The translations under genes were made by a program, and so were the position numbers. 64,000 nucleotides of DNA, taken from Tardibacter sp963781025 (GTDB lineage: Bacteria; Pseudomonadota; Alphaproteobacteria; Sphingomonadales; Sphingomonadaceae). Below the pieces are notes generated by a model. It worked only from the letters and a program-made list of their open reading frames with translations, was not told the DNA's origin and made no database searches. Positions 48,432 through 58,906 of the stretch are shown here, piece after piece. The DNA is taken from assembly GCA_963781025.1 (NCBI GenBank), contig CAWADU010000003.1:806001-870000 (forward strand), written 5' to 3'. Every line of letters starts with the position of its first letter. Position 1 is the first letter of the stretch.

Positions 48432-48893
48432 TTGTCCCCGGAAATTCTGGTCGATGCCGATGCCTGCCCGGTAAAGGACGAGGTCTACCGGGTGGCGGGG
48501 CGCTACCAACTGCCCGTCTTCATCGTGTCCAACAGCTTCATGATGGTGCCGCAATCGCCGCTGATCGAGCGCGTCATCGTTGGCAGCGGGTTCGACGCGG
48601 CCGATGACTGGATCGCCGAGCGCGCCTCACCCGGCGGCATCGTCATCACCGCCGACATATTGCTGGCGGATCGCAGCCTGAAGGCCGGGGCGACGGTCAT
48701 TGCGCACAATGGACGGCCATTCGACCTGACGTCGATCGGTCAAGCGGTAGCACAGCGCGCGTTGATGGCCGATCTGCGCGCAATGGGAGAGATTAGTGGC
48801 GGCCCGCCACCCTTCTCCAAGGCCGACCGGTCACGTTTCCTGTCTGCACTTGATCACGCGGTGAACCAACTCAAACGCCGCGCGCCCCACTAG
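48432..48893 (+). CDS. yaiI: YaiI/YqxD-family protein (UPF0178)
   Basis: A 153-residue protein of the UPF0178 family: EILVDADACPVKDEVYRVAGR, VFIVSNSF, VIVGSGFDAADDWIAERA, VITADILLADR, AHNGRPFDLTSIG and GPPPFSKADRSRFLSALD. The Asp-rich start suggests a PIN-like nuclease fold; activity is unproven. The start is TTG 48432, 8 bases after the helicase stop. Confidence 0.9.
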   Translation: MSPEILVDADACPVKDEVYRVAGRYQLPVFIVSNSFMMVPQSPLIERVIVGSGFDAADDWIAERASPGGIVITADILLADRSLKAGATVIAHNGRPFDLTSIGQAVAQRALMADLRAMGEISGGPPPFSKADRSRFLSALDHAVNQLKRRAPH

Positions 48894-48897
48894 ACCG

Positions 48898-49650
48898 TTA
48901 TTGCAACGGCTCCGAGGGAGGAACCACCGGCGCCGGCTGTACGACTTCGGGCGTCAGTTCCGATTCCGGGGCATTAACCGGAGTCGGCGCTGCGGGCATG
49001 GCGGCCTGCTGTTCCTTCAATGCCGTTGCCGCCGCCTGCATGGCGACCGCCGCGGCCTCTAGCGCCGCAGCCGCCGATTGCGGCGTGGCTGGCGGCTGAA
49101 CAGCCGGTGCAACCGCTGGCACCGCCGGCGCTACAGCAGCCGTGACCACTTGGTTCGCCGGCACAACATCCTCGGCCCTGCAGGTTTCGCCTACGCCCTC
49201 CGGTTGATCCGCAAAGTTGCGGGCCAGCGTTGCGAGTTCGCTTTCGCTCGCATCCTGCGCAAGCGTCATCAGCGTATTCGAAACTTCGCAGAAACTCCCC
49301 GACTGGGCCCGGGCGGAATGGCTATTGGCCAGCCCGGTGACGAATTTGTCATACGCCTCCTGCCCGCCGCTTATGCCGCCGTCGCGCATGAAGTGCGCTT
49401 TCAAGATATTGTTATTGTTGATAATCGTATTTCTATTCTTGGCGACAAAGTTGTTGTAACCCGCCTCTACTGCACTACCCGCGTTTCCACACTTCAGCGC
49501 GCCCATGAGCATTAAGGTCTGCAAGTCCCGAACTCGTGCAGCCTCCACCTCATAGGGTTGCCAGCACGCAGTTTCACTATGTGCCGGAAATACCATGGCT
49601 AATGTGATTAGAATGGAAGCGGCCCCTGCCGCTATTTGCGACTGTAACAT
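48898..49650 (-). CDS. Exported Ala/Pro-rich protein of unknown function
   Basis: The 250-residue protein starts at ATG 49650 after GAGG. A signal peptide (AAGAASILITLAMVFPAHSE) is followed by ACWQPYEVEAARVRDLQTLMLMGALKC and later GSFCEVSNTLM and GETC, so it has several conserved-looking Cys residues likely joined in the periplasm. The C-terminal third is Ala/Pro-rich and low complexity, probably unstructured. No family recognised. The 200 bases upstream (49651-49852) are AT-rich with no convincing gene. Confidence 0.6.
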   Translation of the reverse strand: MLQSQIAAGAASILITLAMVFPAHSETACWQPYEVEAARVRDLQTLMLMGALKCGNAGSAVEAGYNNFVAKNRNTIINNNNILKAHFMRDGGISGGQEAYDKFVTGLANSHSARAQSGSFCEVSNTLMTLAQDASESELATLARNFADQPEGVGETCRAEDVVPANQVVTAAVAPAVPAVAPAVQPPATPQSAAAALEAAAVAMQAAATALKEQQAAMPAAPTPVNAPESELTPEVVQPAPVVPPSEPLQ

Positions 49651-49852
49651 GTGAACCTCGCCAAAACGAGCAAAGCCCCCACCGTCACCTATACTACCAT
49701 CTCTACGAAAAAATGCGACGGGCATTCCAGAGAAGAATGCAGTTTTGGCAAGACTTTATTCATTTTTCATCAAATACCCGTTTATTGGAGGGGTATTGGA
49801 CCGGAATTCATTTTTATCGTTAAAGTTAAACGCGACAAGCATTTCATCTTGT

Positions 49853-51031
49853 TCAAGAAAACGCTTGAAGCCCTGTCTGCGCCCGTCCCAGGATCAACGT
49901 GTGAATGTCGTAAGTGCCCTCATAGGTGTTGACCGCCTCGAGGTTGCACATGTGCCGCATGACATGAAACTCGTCGGACACGCCGTTGCCGCCATGAATG
50001 TCCCTGGCCTCGCGGGCGATGGCCAGCGCCTTGCCGCAACTGTTCCGCTTCACCATCGAAATGTTGGCAATGGGGCATCGGGCCTCGTCAAGCAGACGTC
50101 CGACGCGCAGGCAGGCCTGCAATCCAAGTGCGATCTCCACCTGCATGTCGACGAGCTTACGCTGAACCAGCTGGTTGGCGGCCAACGGGCGGCCGAACTG
50201 GGTTCGGTCAAGACTGTATTGCCGTGCCGCATGCCAGCAATATTCGGCGGCGCCGAGCGCCCCCCACGCAATACCGTAGCGCGCCTTGTTCAGGCATCCG
50301 AATGGTCCGTTAAGGCCCGACGCGCCGGGCAGCAGCGCATCCTCGCCCACGAGCACGTCATCAAGAACGATCTCGCCCGTCACCGATGCGCGGAGCGCCA
50401 GTTTGCCTTCGATCTTCGGGGCTGAAAAACCCTGAGCGTCCGTATCGACCAGAAAGCCCCGGATCACCCCGTCAAGCTTTGCCCAGACCACCGCGACATC
50501 GGCGATGGGGCTGTTGGTAATCCACATCTTCGCCCCGTTCAGCCGGTAACCGCCCTCCGTCCGGTCCGCGCGCGTTTCCATGCCGTTTGGATCCGAACCA
50601 TGATTGGGCTCGGTCAAGCCGAAGCAGCCGACCAGTTCGCCCTTCGCCAGACCGGGAAGATATTTGCGACGCTGTTCGTCGGTGCCGTAGATGAATATCG
50701 GATACATCACGAGCGAGGACTGCACACTCATGGCTGAGCGGTAGCCGGAGTCGACCCGCTCGACCTCGCGCGCGATCAGGCCATAGGCGACATTGCTTAC
50801 ACCCGACCCGCCATATTCCGGCGGCAGGGTCGCGCCGAGCATGCCGAGCGCGCCCATTTCCGTCATGATCTCGCGGTCGAACCGCTCCTGCCGGTTGGCG
50901 GTCAGAACCCGGGGCATCAATGCCGACTGGCAATAGTCGTGCGCGCTGTTCCGCACCATCCGCTCGTCGTCCGTGAGCTGCTCCTCCAGCAGAAACGGGT
51001 CCTCCCAGTCGAACGCCACCAATTCAGCCAT
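49853..51031 (-). CDS. Glutaryl-CoA dehydrogenase-like acyl-CoA dehydrogenase
   Basis: The 392-residue flavoenzyme has FDWEDPFLLEEQLTDDERMVR, GALGMLGATLPPEYGGSGVSNV, GCFGLTEPNHGSDPNGMETRA, KMWITNSPIADVAVVWAK, RYGIAWGALGAAEYCW, RTQFGRPLAANQLVQRKLVDM, and AREARDIHGGNGVSDEFHVMRHMCNLEAVNTYEGTYDIH, each read in part. The last carries the catalytic Glu. The family oxidises and decarboxylates glutaryl-CoA to crotonyl-CoA. The RYGIAWG and YEGT marks favour glutaryl-CoA dehydrogenase over other members. Confidence 0.9.
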   Translation of the reverse strand: MAELVAFDWEDPFLLEEQLTDDERMVRNSAHDYCQSALMPRVLTANRQERFDREIMTEMGALGMLGATLPPEYGGSGVSNVAYGLIAREVERVDSGYRSAMSVQSSLVMYPIFIYGTDEQRRKYLPGLAKGELVGCFGLTEPNHGSDPNGMETRADRTEGGYRLNGAKMWITNSPIADVAVVWAKLDGVIRGFLVDTDAQGFSAPKIEGKLALRASVTGEIVLDDVLVGEDALLPGASGLNGPFGCLNKARYGIAWGALGAAEYCWHAARQYSLDRTQFGRPLAANQLVQRKLVDMQVEIALGLQACLRVGRLLDEARCPIANISMVKRNSCGKALAIAREARDIHGGNGVSDEFHVMRHMCNLEAVNTYEGTYDIHTLILGRAQTGLQAFS

Positions 51032-51199
51032 CGCCTGTCTCCCGAATGCACACGCGCCATGACGCCCGCCATGCGATGGGGTTTATCTCACGAACCGTGG
51101 GGCAAAGCTAATGGCGGCACGCATGCACAGGCAGTTCAGGTGAACTGCCCGCATGCTGGAACTCGGCACCAGGGTCGACGCCGGTGTCCGGGTCCGTGT

Positions 51200-51385
51200 T
51201 TAATGAAGGCTCGTGGAGGCGTGACGGACGATGCGAAGATCATCGTCGCAGATCAGCATGTCATCATCTGTCTTGTGTTTCTTGGCAACATAGAGCGCAT
51301 CGAAATCCGAGGCGCATTCATATTCCGCGACCACCTCAACGTGACCGGTCGTCGAATCGCGCTGGAAAAGGCGATATTTTGCCAT
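51200..51385 (-). CDS. Small acidic conserved-looking protein
   Basis: The 61-residue product starts at ATG 51385 with GAGGAG upstream: MAKYRLFQRDSTTGHVEVVA, EYECASDFDALYVAKKHKTD. It has an aromatic start and mixed charges, consistent with a small globular protein. No family recognised. The 168 bases upstream to the acyl-CoA dehydrogenase contain nothing supportable. Confidence 0.55.
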   Translation of the reverse strand: MAKYRLFQRDSTTGHVEVVAEYECASDFDALYVAKKHKTDDDMLICDDDLRIVRHASTSLH

Positions 51386-51589
51386 GATCGGCTCCTCGTC
51401 CGATGGATCAGTTTTACCTGACTCTAAGCTCCGGCGGCGATCATGCTGCACCAGATTTTCAGCAATGTGTCATAGCTGGGTAATCATGGCGAATCTGGCG
51501 GAAAAGCGACAGTTTCGGAATAGCCAACTCGGCGGCCCTCGGGGCATCAGCCGTTCGCAACGTACCGCGCATATCGATAGTCGCTGTTT

Positions 51590-51814
51590 TCAGCCACTTG
51601 CCTCGACCGCAGCTTCGGCAGCTTCGAAACCAATCTTGGAGTGTTGGCCATCGCAGAAAGGCTTGGTCGTCGAAGCGCCGCAACGGCACAGGAAGATCCG
51701 GTGCTTTCCAGCGACATCATAGAGGTTGCCGTCGCCGTCGCGCAGATCGAGCTGGCTGAGGTCTCCCGTAAGAAGATACGGCCCGTTCTTGGTTGCAACC
51801 ACTTCGATCGCCAT
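51590..51814 (-). CDS. CDGSH iron-sulfur domain protein
   Basis: The 74-residue protein binds a 2Fe-2S cluster through CRCGASTTKPFCDGQH (Cys-x-Cys...Cys-x3-His). The N-terminus is VVATKNGPYLLTGDLSQLDLRDGDGNL. A truncated paralogue of the N-terminus lies at 59183-59275. ATG 51814. Bacterial CDGSH proteins are linked to electron transfer and iron handling. Confidence 0.9.
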   Translation of the reverse strand: MAIEVVATKNGPYLLTGDLSQLDLRDGDGNLYDVAGKHRIFLCRCGASTTKPFCDGQHSKIGFEAAEAAVEASG

Positions 51815-51966
51815 CGCGTCCTCCTGATCAGCGGGTCCTACTGAAGCGCATTCCCTACCCTGGGGCGGTATCTTCCGTGACTCATTAGATTCCGAAACGT
51901 TCCCCGAGCACGGGACACCGCCCATTGGTCTAGCACAACCGCGTGCTCTTCCGGTAAGCGATAGTC

Positions 51967-52903
51967 ATGAGGAAGGAACGGCGTTCCATAGTGCTCCTAG
52001 CGCAGCGGCATCTCGAACCGGTGCTTGCAAGCTTGACAGCGACCTACGACATTGTGCCGTTATGGCGCGATCCCCCGCCCGAGCGGCTCCACGAGGCTCG
52101 CGTCGTGGTGATGGCGGGCGAATTTCCGTTCGACAAATCGCTGCTCGACAGAGCACCGGGACTGAGGCTGATCGCCTGCTTTACCTCCGGCTATGACGGC
52201 ATCGATCTTCCCTGGGCTCGGACGCACGGGCTGGCGGTGACGCATGCGCCCGACGTCAATCACGAGGATGTCGCCGACCATGCGATCGGCCTCATCCTCG
52301 GCGCGCGGCGCAAGATTTCGGGAAGGGGATCGCATGTTGCGCGCGGGGGAATGGCGACCCGAGTTCCGGATGCTTACCCGCTCCCTGGAAGGACAGCGGC
52401 TCGGCATCGTCGGATTGGGGCGGATCGGCGAGGCTGTGGCCCGGCGCGGCCAGGCAATGCGCATGCTTCCGCGCTGGTGGGGGCCGCGCGCAAAGCCCGA
52501 AGCGCCCTGGCCACGGCTTGACAGCTTGCGGTCACTCGCGGCGGACAGCGATATCCTTGTCGTCACCGCGCGCGCGGACGCGGAAAATCGCGGGCTTATC
52601 TCGTCGGAAGTGATTGCCACACTCGGGGCAGACGGCCTGCTCGTCAACGTGGCGCGCGGCCAGTTGGTCGACGAGGACGCGCTGATCGCGGCACTGCGAG
52701 GCGGCGTGCTGGGCGCGGCCGCGCTGGATGTGTTCGAAGAGGAGCCGACACCCGCCGATCGATGGCGGGACGTGCCGAACACGCTGCTGACGCCGCACAC
52801 GGCGGGCGCCACGGACGCGTCGGTCCGCAAGATGCTTGAGTTGCTGCACGCCAATCTCGCCGCCTATTTCGCAGGCGAACCGCTGGTGACGCAGGTTCCC
52901 TGA
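51967..52903 (+). CDS. D-2-hydroxyacid dehydrogenase, one frameshift
   Basis: A member of the D-isomer-specific 2-hydroxyacid dehydrogenases. The first part ends LILGARRKIS and the next begins EGDRMLRAGEWRPEF; removing one G from GGG at 52320-52322 joins them as RKISEGDRML. The second half has the NAD-binding GLGRIGEAVARR, DSDILVVTARAD, VNVARGQLVDEDALIAAL (catalytic Arg) and LTPHTAGAT (catalytic His). The start is ATG 51967. It is otherwise full length, about 311 residues. Substrate unknown. Confidence 0.83.
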
Positions 52904-52910
52904 CGAATCT

Positions 52911-54221
52911 CTACAGTGCGAATACGAAGAAGATGATTGTCGCCGCGAACATCACGAGCGTCGCGCCCCAACCCAGCAGGGTAGAACCCAAAGGCAGGGT
53001 CAGCCGCCCCATCGCACGCCGATTGCGAGCGATCAGCATCATCATCACCATCAGCGGTGCGGCCAGCACACCGTTCACCACCGCCGCCCAATATAACGCC
53101 CGGACCGCATCGATGCCGATGGTGTTCAACGATGCGCCGGCAAGCGTCGTCACCGCGATCGTCGCATAGAATAGCCGGGCGTCGAGCGGTTTGGCATCGA
53201 GACTGCCCGCGATACCTGCCATTTCGCTCACCGCATAGGCGGCCGAACCGGCGAGGACCGGCACGGCAAGCAAGCCCGTGCCGATGATCCCGAGCGCGAA
53301 CATGGCAAAGGCGAACTGACCGGCGACCGGGCGTAAGGCTTCGGCCGCCTGTGCGGAAGTCTCGACATCAAAAATGCCCCTGGCGTGCAACGTCGCTGCC
53401 GTCGCGAATACGATGGCAAGCGACACGATGGTGCTGAACGCCATGCCGGTCAGCGTATCCATGCGGATGCGCGCCAGCTCGGGACCTGCTTCGCGGGGCG
53501 TGATGCATAGCGGTTTGGCATGGTGACGATGCTGCTCCTCGATCTCCTGCCCCGCCTGCCAAAAAAACAGATAGGGGCTGATCGTCGTGCCAAGTATTGC
53601 CACCAGGGCGGTGGCATAGGCCGCATTCCATTTCACCTCGGGCACCACCAGCGACCTCAGGGCGTGCGCCCATGGCACCTGGGCGACCGCGACGACGGCG
53701 ACATAGGTGAACAATGACAAAGTCGTCCATTTTAGGACGGATGCGTAGCGCGGGTAGCTGAGCGTAACTTCCAGCACGACGCAGACGATACCGAACAGCA
53801 AAGTGTAGAGTCCCGCATTCCCACCCGCGAGTAAGGCGACCGCCGCACCCATCGCGCTCAGGTCCGCACCCAGGTTGACGATGTTGGCGACAAGAAGGAG
53901 CGCCACCATCCCCCACAGCACGGGCCGCGCATAATGGCGCCGTAGATTGCGGGCGATGCCCGCGCCGGTAACGCGGCCGATCTCGGCAGCCACCTGCTGG
54001 ATAGCCACCATCAGCGGAAAACTGAGGACAAAGGTCCAGGTAAGCCCGTAGCCGAACCGGGCGCCGATCTGGCTGTGCGTGCCGATGCCGCTGGGGTCGT
54101 CGTCGGCGGCGCCCGTGACCAGTCCGGGACCCAGGCTCTTGAGAAACCCCCTCAGCCCAGGCGAACAATCAGAAGCGCCAGCGATTACCCCGGTATCAGG
54201 CGTCAACGTACGATCGTCCAT
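52911..54221 (-). CDS. Nramp-related metal transporter
   Basis: The 436-residue membrane protein has about eleven hydrophobic segments. TM1 reads GAADDDPSGIGTHSQIGARFGYG, the place of the DPGN metal site of Nramp transporters, but with DDDPSGIG. TM6 reads GTTISPYLFFWQAGQE, where classic Nramp has MPH and a metal Met. This pattern fits the Nramp-related branch, some members of which move magnesium rather than manganese or iron. ATG 54221 follows GAGGAT; an in-frame start at 54338 adds 39 unsupported residues. It is divergent from the NRPS gene. Confidence 0.85.
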   Translation of the reverse strand: MDDRTLTPDTGVIAGASDCSPGLRGFLKSLGPGLVTGAADDDPSGIGTHSQIGARFGYGLTWTFVLSFPLMVAIQQVAAEIGRVTGAGIARNLRRHYARPVLWGMVALLLVANIVNLGADLSAMGAAVALLAGGNAGLYTLLFGIVCVVLEVTLSYPRYASVLKWTTLSLFTYVAVVAVAQVPWAHALRSLVVPEVKWNAAYATALVAILGTTISPYLFFWQAGQEIEEQHRHHAKPLCITPREAGPELARIRMDTLTGMAFSTIVSLAIVFATAATLHARGIFDVETSAQAAEALRPVAGQFAFAMFALGIIGTGLLAVPVLAGSAAYAVSEMAGIAGSLDAKPLDARLFYATIAVTTLAGASLNTIGIDAVRALYWAAVVNGVLAAPLMVMMMLIARNRRAMGRLTLPLGSTLLGWGATLVMFAATIIFFVFAL

Positions 54222-54424
54222 CGGGCGATCCTCGCACGCGTCATCGCATTGCGCAAGGCGCGCCGCCCACCCTGTGATGCGGCGTTCATCGGGTCGTGCA
54301 CCCGCCCAAGGGAAGCGGTTGGACGTCCCTGCCCGCACTATTTCGGACGAGCCGCCTCAGAAACGCGACAGTGAAGAATAGAATCGAACGATGCATGCAT
54401 TAGAATGTTAGCCAATCATTGCAC

Positions 54425-57400
54425 ATGGAACGGAATAAAATACGAGGATATCTCTGGATGGCTGAACAGTTTGGCGCAAATCCTAACGAAGAACGTTACG
54501 TTCTAGCCGAAATGTTTACGCAACAAATTTATGCATTGCCTTGTTTTTATTATATTAAAGGCAAATTTGACGAGCAACGTTTCTTGAGCGCGCTAGAACA
54601 GACGTGCGGCCTGCACGACTTTATGTTCACCGGCTTCGTCCGCGAATCCGATGGTAGCGTCTCGCGATATGTCGACCGGAAGAGCGCCGTTGTCCTCGAA
54701 CGAATGGAGCTTCCCGGCGCCGATGTAGCTGAGGTTCGCAGGCATTTGCGGAAGGTGTTTCTCCGCAAGCCGGATTTCAGCCCGAAGTCCCTGCGCCAAT
54801 TCTTCCTGGTCAGAACCGGCGCGGACGAATGGGTCTTTGCCTTCAGTCTTCACCACAGCATCGCCGACGGCCAATCGCTCAACATATTCGTAGAGGATCT
54901 GTTCAACAGCTATCGGGAGCGGCCTGCGAACGCTGAACGCCAACCGTTTCAATCCTTCTGGGACGGCAACTGGAATGAGTTCCGCCGCCTATCGCGATGC
55001 GCTGGAGTATTGGACGGATTACCTCGACGCCGTCGGTTCGTCCCCCTCCCTGCTCGCAGACAGGGCGATCGAGGACGACGGCGCGTTGGAGGCCAGCTTC
55101 GAAGGCGTCCTCCCAGCCGAGGCGGTGGTCGCAGCCCAAAGGGCCGCCGCGGAAATCGGCGTATCGCTGTTCGTCTATTTCTATAGCGTCTGCATCGTCC
55201 TGATCGCGCGCATGACCGGATCGCAGCGACCCTGCACCACTTTTCAAAGCCATGGGCGGCGCCTGTTCGACAATGCAGCGAACGTGATCGGGTCTTTCTC
55301 GAACGCGCTCACGGTTGCGCCGGCCCTCCATGAAACCATGAGCTTCGCCGAATTTGCCCGGGTTGTCGCCCGCGATGTCAGGGCGGCGATCGCGCATGAA
55401 ACATGCCCGTACCATCATGTTATTCAGGCGACCAATGTCCATCCGAGGTTCGGGATCAACTGGTATCCGGCATTGCCCGACCTTTCGGCGGAAGGTCTCG
55501 ATGTCTCGGGGCCCGACATGTCGGACTGGCAGAGCGATTACGATCTGAACATCCACTTTCTGCGAAGCGGCGAGAGCCTCGATCTACTGATTTATTACCG
55601 GCCGACGGAGATCGGGCGCGACCGTATCGAAGCGATCAGCCGCGGCATTATCGCGGCGGCGCAGGCATTTGCGTCATCCCTCGACGATCCGATAGCCTCG
55701 GTCAAATCGGCCAGCTTCGCGCCAGCCGGGTTGTTGCCCGCATGGGAGGCCGCGCTGCCGGCGAGCAAGGGCGAACCGATCCATGCGGCGTTTTTGCGCA
55801 ATACCGCTGAACGGCCGGATGCCCCCGCGATCGTCTTTCAGGATACTACCTACAGCTACGCGGATGTGGAGGCGCGATCACGGACACTTGCCCTGCAATT
55901 GGCGCGAAGCGGTTTCGGCAAGGGGGCAAGGTTCGCCGTCCTCGCCGACCGCGAGCCCTCGCTGATATGGACGATGCTTGCGGTTTCGCGGATCGGCGGC
56001 GTGTTCATCGTGCTCGACAGTGCCTATCCCGAACAAAGGCTGGCAGCACTTGCCGACATATGCGCCCCCGACGCGATACTTTGCCATTCATCCGGCTCTG
56101 CCAGAGGCGTTGCCGAACGCCTCGCGGCTGGCCGGAATATCCCGTTCCGAAAAACCGACGTCGATCCGCAAGGCACGGCCAGTGAGGACGGCCTTCCTGC
56201 GGCCCCGGCCGACCCGGAGGCCCCGGCATATTTTCTCTTCACGTCAGGCAGCACGGGCGCACCCAAATGCGTCGCGTGCACGCATGTTCCGCTGACGCAC
56301 TTTGTGAACTGGCAGGCCCAAAGCTTCGGCCTGACCCCGGAAGACCGCTTCACGATGCTGTCCGGCCTGTCGCACGACCCCCTGATGCGCGATATTTTCA
56401 CGCCATTGGCGATTGGCGCGACCATCCTCATTCCCGAGCAGTCCACCATCTTCGAGCCCGGCCAGCTCGGTGCATGGTTCAGGCGTGTCCAGCCAACGGT
56501 GGCACATATGACGCCCCCTATGGCTCAGATACTGACGGCAGGCGCGAAACGCCATGGCGTGCTCGACGGCCTCCGCCATGTCTTTCTGGGAGGCGATACG
56601 CTGCGACCCGCGCTGGCCACCGAAATCCGTAATATTGCGCCGACCGTTCAAATCACCAATTTCTACGGCTCGACCGAAACCCCGCAAGCGGCGGGATTTT
56701 TCCGCTGGGACGGCAATGCGGACTGGACGGCCTTGCCCATCGGCAAAGGGTCGGGCGGTTACCAGCTTGCCATCGTCAATGCCGAGAGGCAGTTGATGGG
56801 CATCGGCGAGGTCGGCGAAATCGCCGTCCGGTCGAACCTGCTCAGCCTGGGCTATGTCGAAAAGGGCCAGATCGACCGCTATCCCGGCGACCGGGGAACC
56901 GACGCGTCGGGAAACCGCAACATCTACTTCACCGGGGACCGCGGCTATTTCCTTCCCGATGGCAACATCGCGATCGCCGGCCGCGGGGACGATCAGATCA
57001 AGGTTCGAGGGTATCGCGTCGATCTGTCGGAGGTCACCGACGCGCTTTCTCGCCTGCCCGGCGTCCGCTCGGCCATCGCACTGGCAACCGGCGACGGCTC
57101 CGAACGCAGGATCGCGGCTTTCGTTACCGGCAATTTCGAGGCCGATGCGCCACAGAACCTCGTACCTGCCCTCGGCCGGCATCTGCCGGGCTACATGCTT
57201 CCCGAGCGGATCGAATCCCTGGACGACATGCCGCTGCTGCCCAATGGCAAGATCGATCGCAAGCGACTGGAAGCGCTGATCGCGGAACGACCATCAAGCG
57301 CGGAGACGGCCCCCGTTCCGGCAAATGCCACCGAAGCCGACATCGTCGGTGCATGGTCCCTGCTGTTGAATCGGGCAAATATGTCGCCGGATATGTCCTT

Positions 57401-58529
57401 TGCGCAGCTTGGCGGCGACAGCCTGTCCTATGTGCAGGTTTATTTGGCGACCGAAGACGTGATCGGCACCATGCCCGACGGCTGGCAGTTCATGAGCATC
57501 AGACAGCTCGCGACCCATAAAAATTCAGGCAGTGCCCGCTGGGCTTCGGTTGACACCAGCATGGTCATACGGGCCGTTTCCATCGTCCTCGTCGTCGCCG
57601 CCCATTATCGGCTGGTGGATTACACCGGCGGCGCAACCAGCGCGCTGTTCCTCATATCGGGTTTTCTCTTCGGCGGCTTCCAGATGTCCGAGGTGTTTTC
57701 TTCGGGTCGTGGCGGGCCGATCCTGCGTCTTTTTGGCCGGGTGCTCGTTCCGACGGTCCTGATCTCGTCGCTTTTCTATTTCGGGAAGATGGCGCTCGGC
57801 AAATCCCCCCATATCTCGACCTTGTTGCTGTACAGCAATTTCGTATCGCCCTTCGTCGTGGGGAACGACTTTTACCTCTGGTTTGTCGACTGCATGTTGC
57901 AGATACTTCTGGTTACATGGCTATGCTTTGAAATCGCCCGGATTCTTTTTTCAGAACATCTGAACCGGCGCAATTTTGCCTATGGCCTGTTCTTTCTCGC
58001 CTGCGCTCTGAAGCTGATCGTACCAGGGCTGCTTTTTCCGGGATTTTACAAATCGATCCCCGGCGATCACGATGTCGTCAATTACATTGTGACGACGCAC
58101 TGGGCGACCTTCATGCTCGGCGCGGCTATAGCGACAGCGCAGGATGCCCGTCATAAGACGCTGCTCCTTCCGCTCATTCTTGGCTATGCGGGCCTGACCG
58201 CTTTCTTCTTTTACTCGATCGCCTGGGTCTTCGTCATCGCAGGCGCGCTGGCCCTGCTTTTCGTAAGCCGCATTCCCGTCTGGAAACCGCTGAGCCGGGT
58301 CGTGTTCGCGCTGTCGGGCGCGTCACTATTCATCTATCTGACCCATATCAAATACTTCGCGCTCTACCAGGTCGTCGGGCTGCGGCAATGGCCACTGGCC
58401 GAGGTCGCCTTTGCGCTCGCCGGCGGGGTCGTGACGTGGATCGTTTGGCAGCGGCTATGGGTTTACGCCACGTCCCGCCTGGGCAGGCGTCGTCCTCAAC
58501 GGCTCGAGCAAGGCCTGGTAATGGAGTGA
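54425..58529 (+). CDS. Single-module NRPS (C-A-T) fused to acyltransferase-3 membrane domain, one frameshift
   Basis: About 1370 residues if one indel near 54940-54990 is repaired. The condensation domain has HHSIADG (54851-54871) and continues after the break with YRDALEYWTDYL. The adenylation domain has LFTSGSTGAPKC (56232 on), SGLSHDPLMRDIFTPL, NFYGSTETPQAAG, YFTGDRG, RGDDQIKVRGYRVDL and LPNGKIDRK. The carrier site is QLGGDSLSY (about 57410). A membrane part of about ten helices follows (57560-58480), opening with IRAVSIVLVVAAHYRL and FLISGFLFGG, as in acyltransferase-3 (OafA-type) proteins. The A4 region resembles alpha-aminoadipate reductase (Lys2) A domains. No thioesterase. The first 300 bases are AT-rich. 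Likely role: activate an amino or carboxylic acid and transfer it to an envelope acceptor. Confidence 0.8.
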
Positions 58530-58561
58530 CCGGCTTGGCGGACGCATGCCGAATGCCAACG

Positions 58562-58873
58562 CTACAGCTTCTTCACAAACTCCGCGCGCAGCACGAGACC
58601 CTTGATCCCCTCATGCCGGCAATCGATTTCCTGTTCATCGCCGGTGAGCCGGATCGATTTGATGACCGTGCCGCGCTTGAGCGTCTGGTTCGCGCCCTTT
58701 ACCTTCAGGTCCTTGGTCAGCGTCACGCTGTCGCCGTCGGCCAGCAGATTGCCCACCGCGTCGCGCACTTCGATGCCGGTCGTGGCCGCAGCCTTGGCGG
58801 CCGCTTCGCTCGCGCTGATCCACTCGCCCGTCGCTTCGTCATAAACGAAGTCTTCGCTGCTTTCCGCGCCCAT
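58562..58873 (-). CDS. PhnA-family protein (YjdM-like)
   Basis: The 103-residue protein has YDEATGEWISASEAAAKAA, VRDAVGNLLADGDSVTLTKDLKVKGANQTLKRGTVIKSIRL in parts, and HEGIKGLVLRAEFVKKL. This is the PhnA C-terminal SH3-like domain; the zinc-ribbon part of longer PhnA proteins is absent. The PhnA name comes from the phn region of E. coli, but phosphonate breakdown is not supported for this family. GGGGG precedes ATG 58873. Confidence 0.83.
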   Translation of the reverse strand: MGAESSEDFVYDEATGEWISASEAAAKAAATTGIEVRDAVGNLLADGDSVTLTKDLKVKGANQTLKRGTVIKSIRLTGDEQEIDCRHEGIKGLVLRAEFVKKL

Positions 58874-58906
58874 ATTACCCCCGTTCAAATGCATCCATGT
58901 CACGCC

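Noticed and set aside
49651..49932. Plus-strand open frame in the AT-rich gap near 49.7 kb
   Set aside because: No motif, no ribosome binding site, overlaps the end of the acyl-CoA dehydrogenase gene; the gap looks like plain intergenic DNA.
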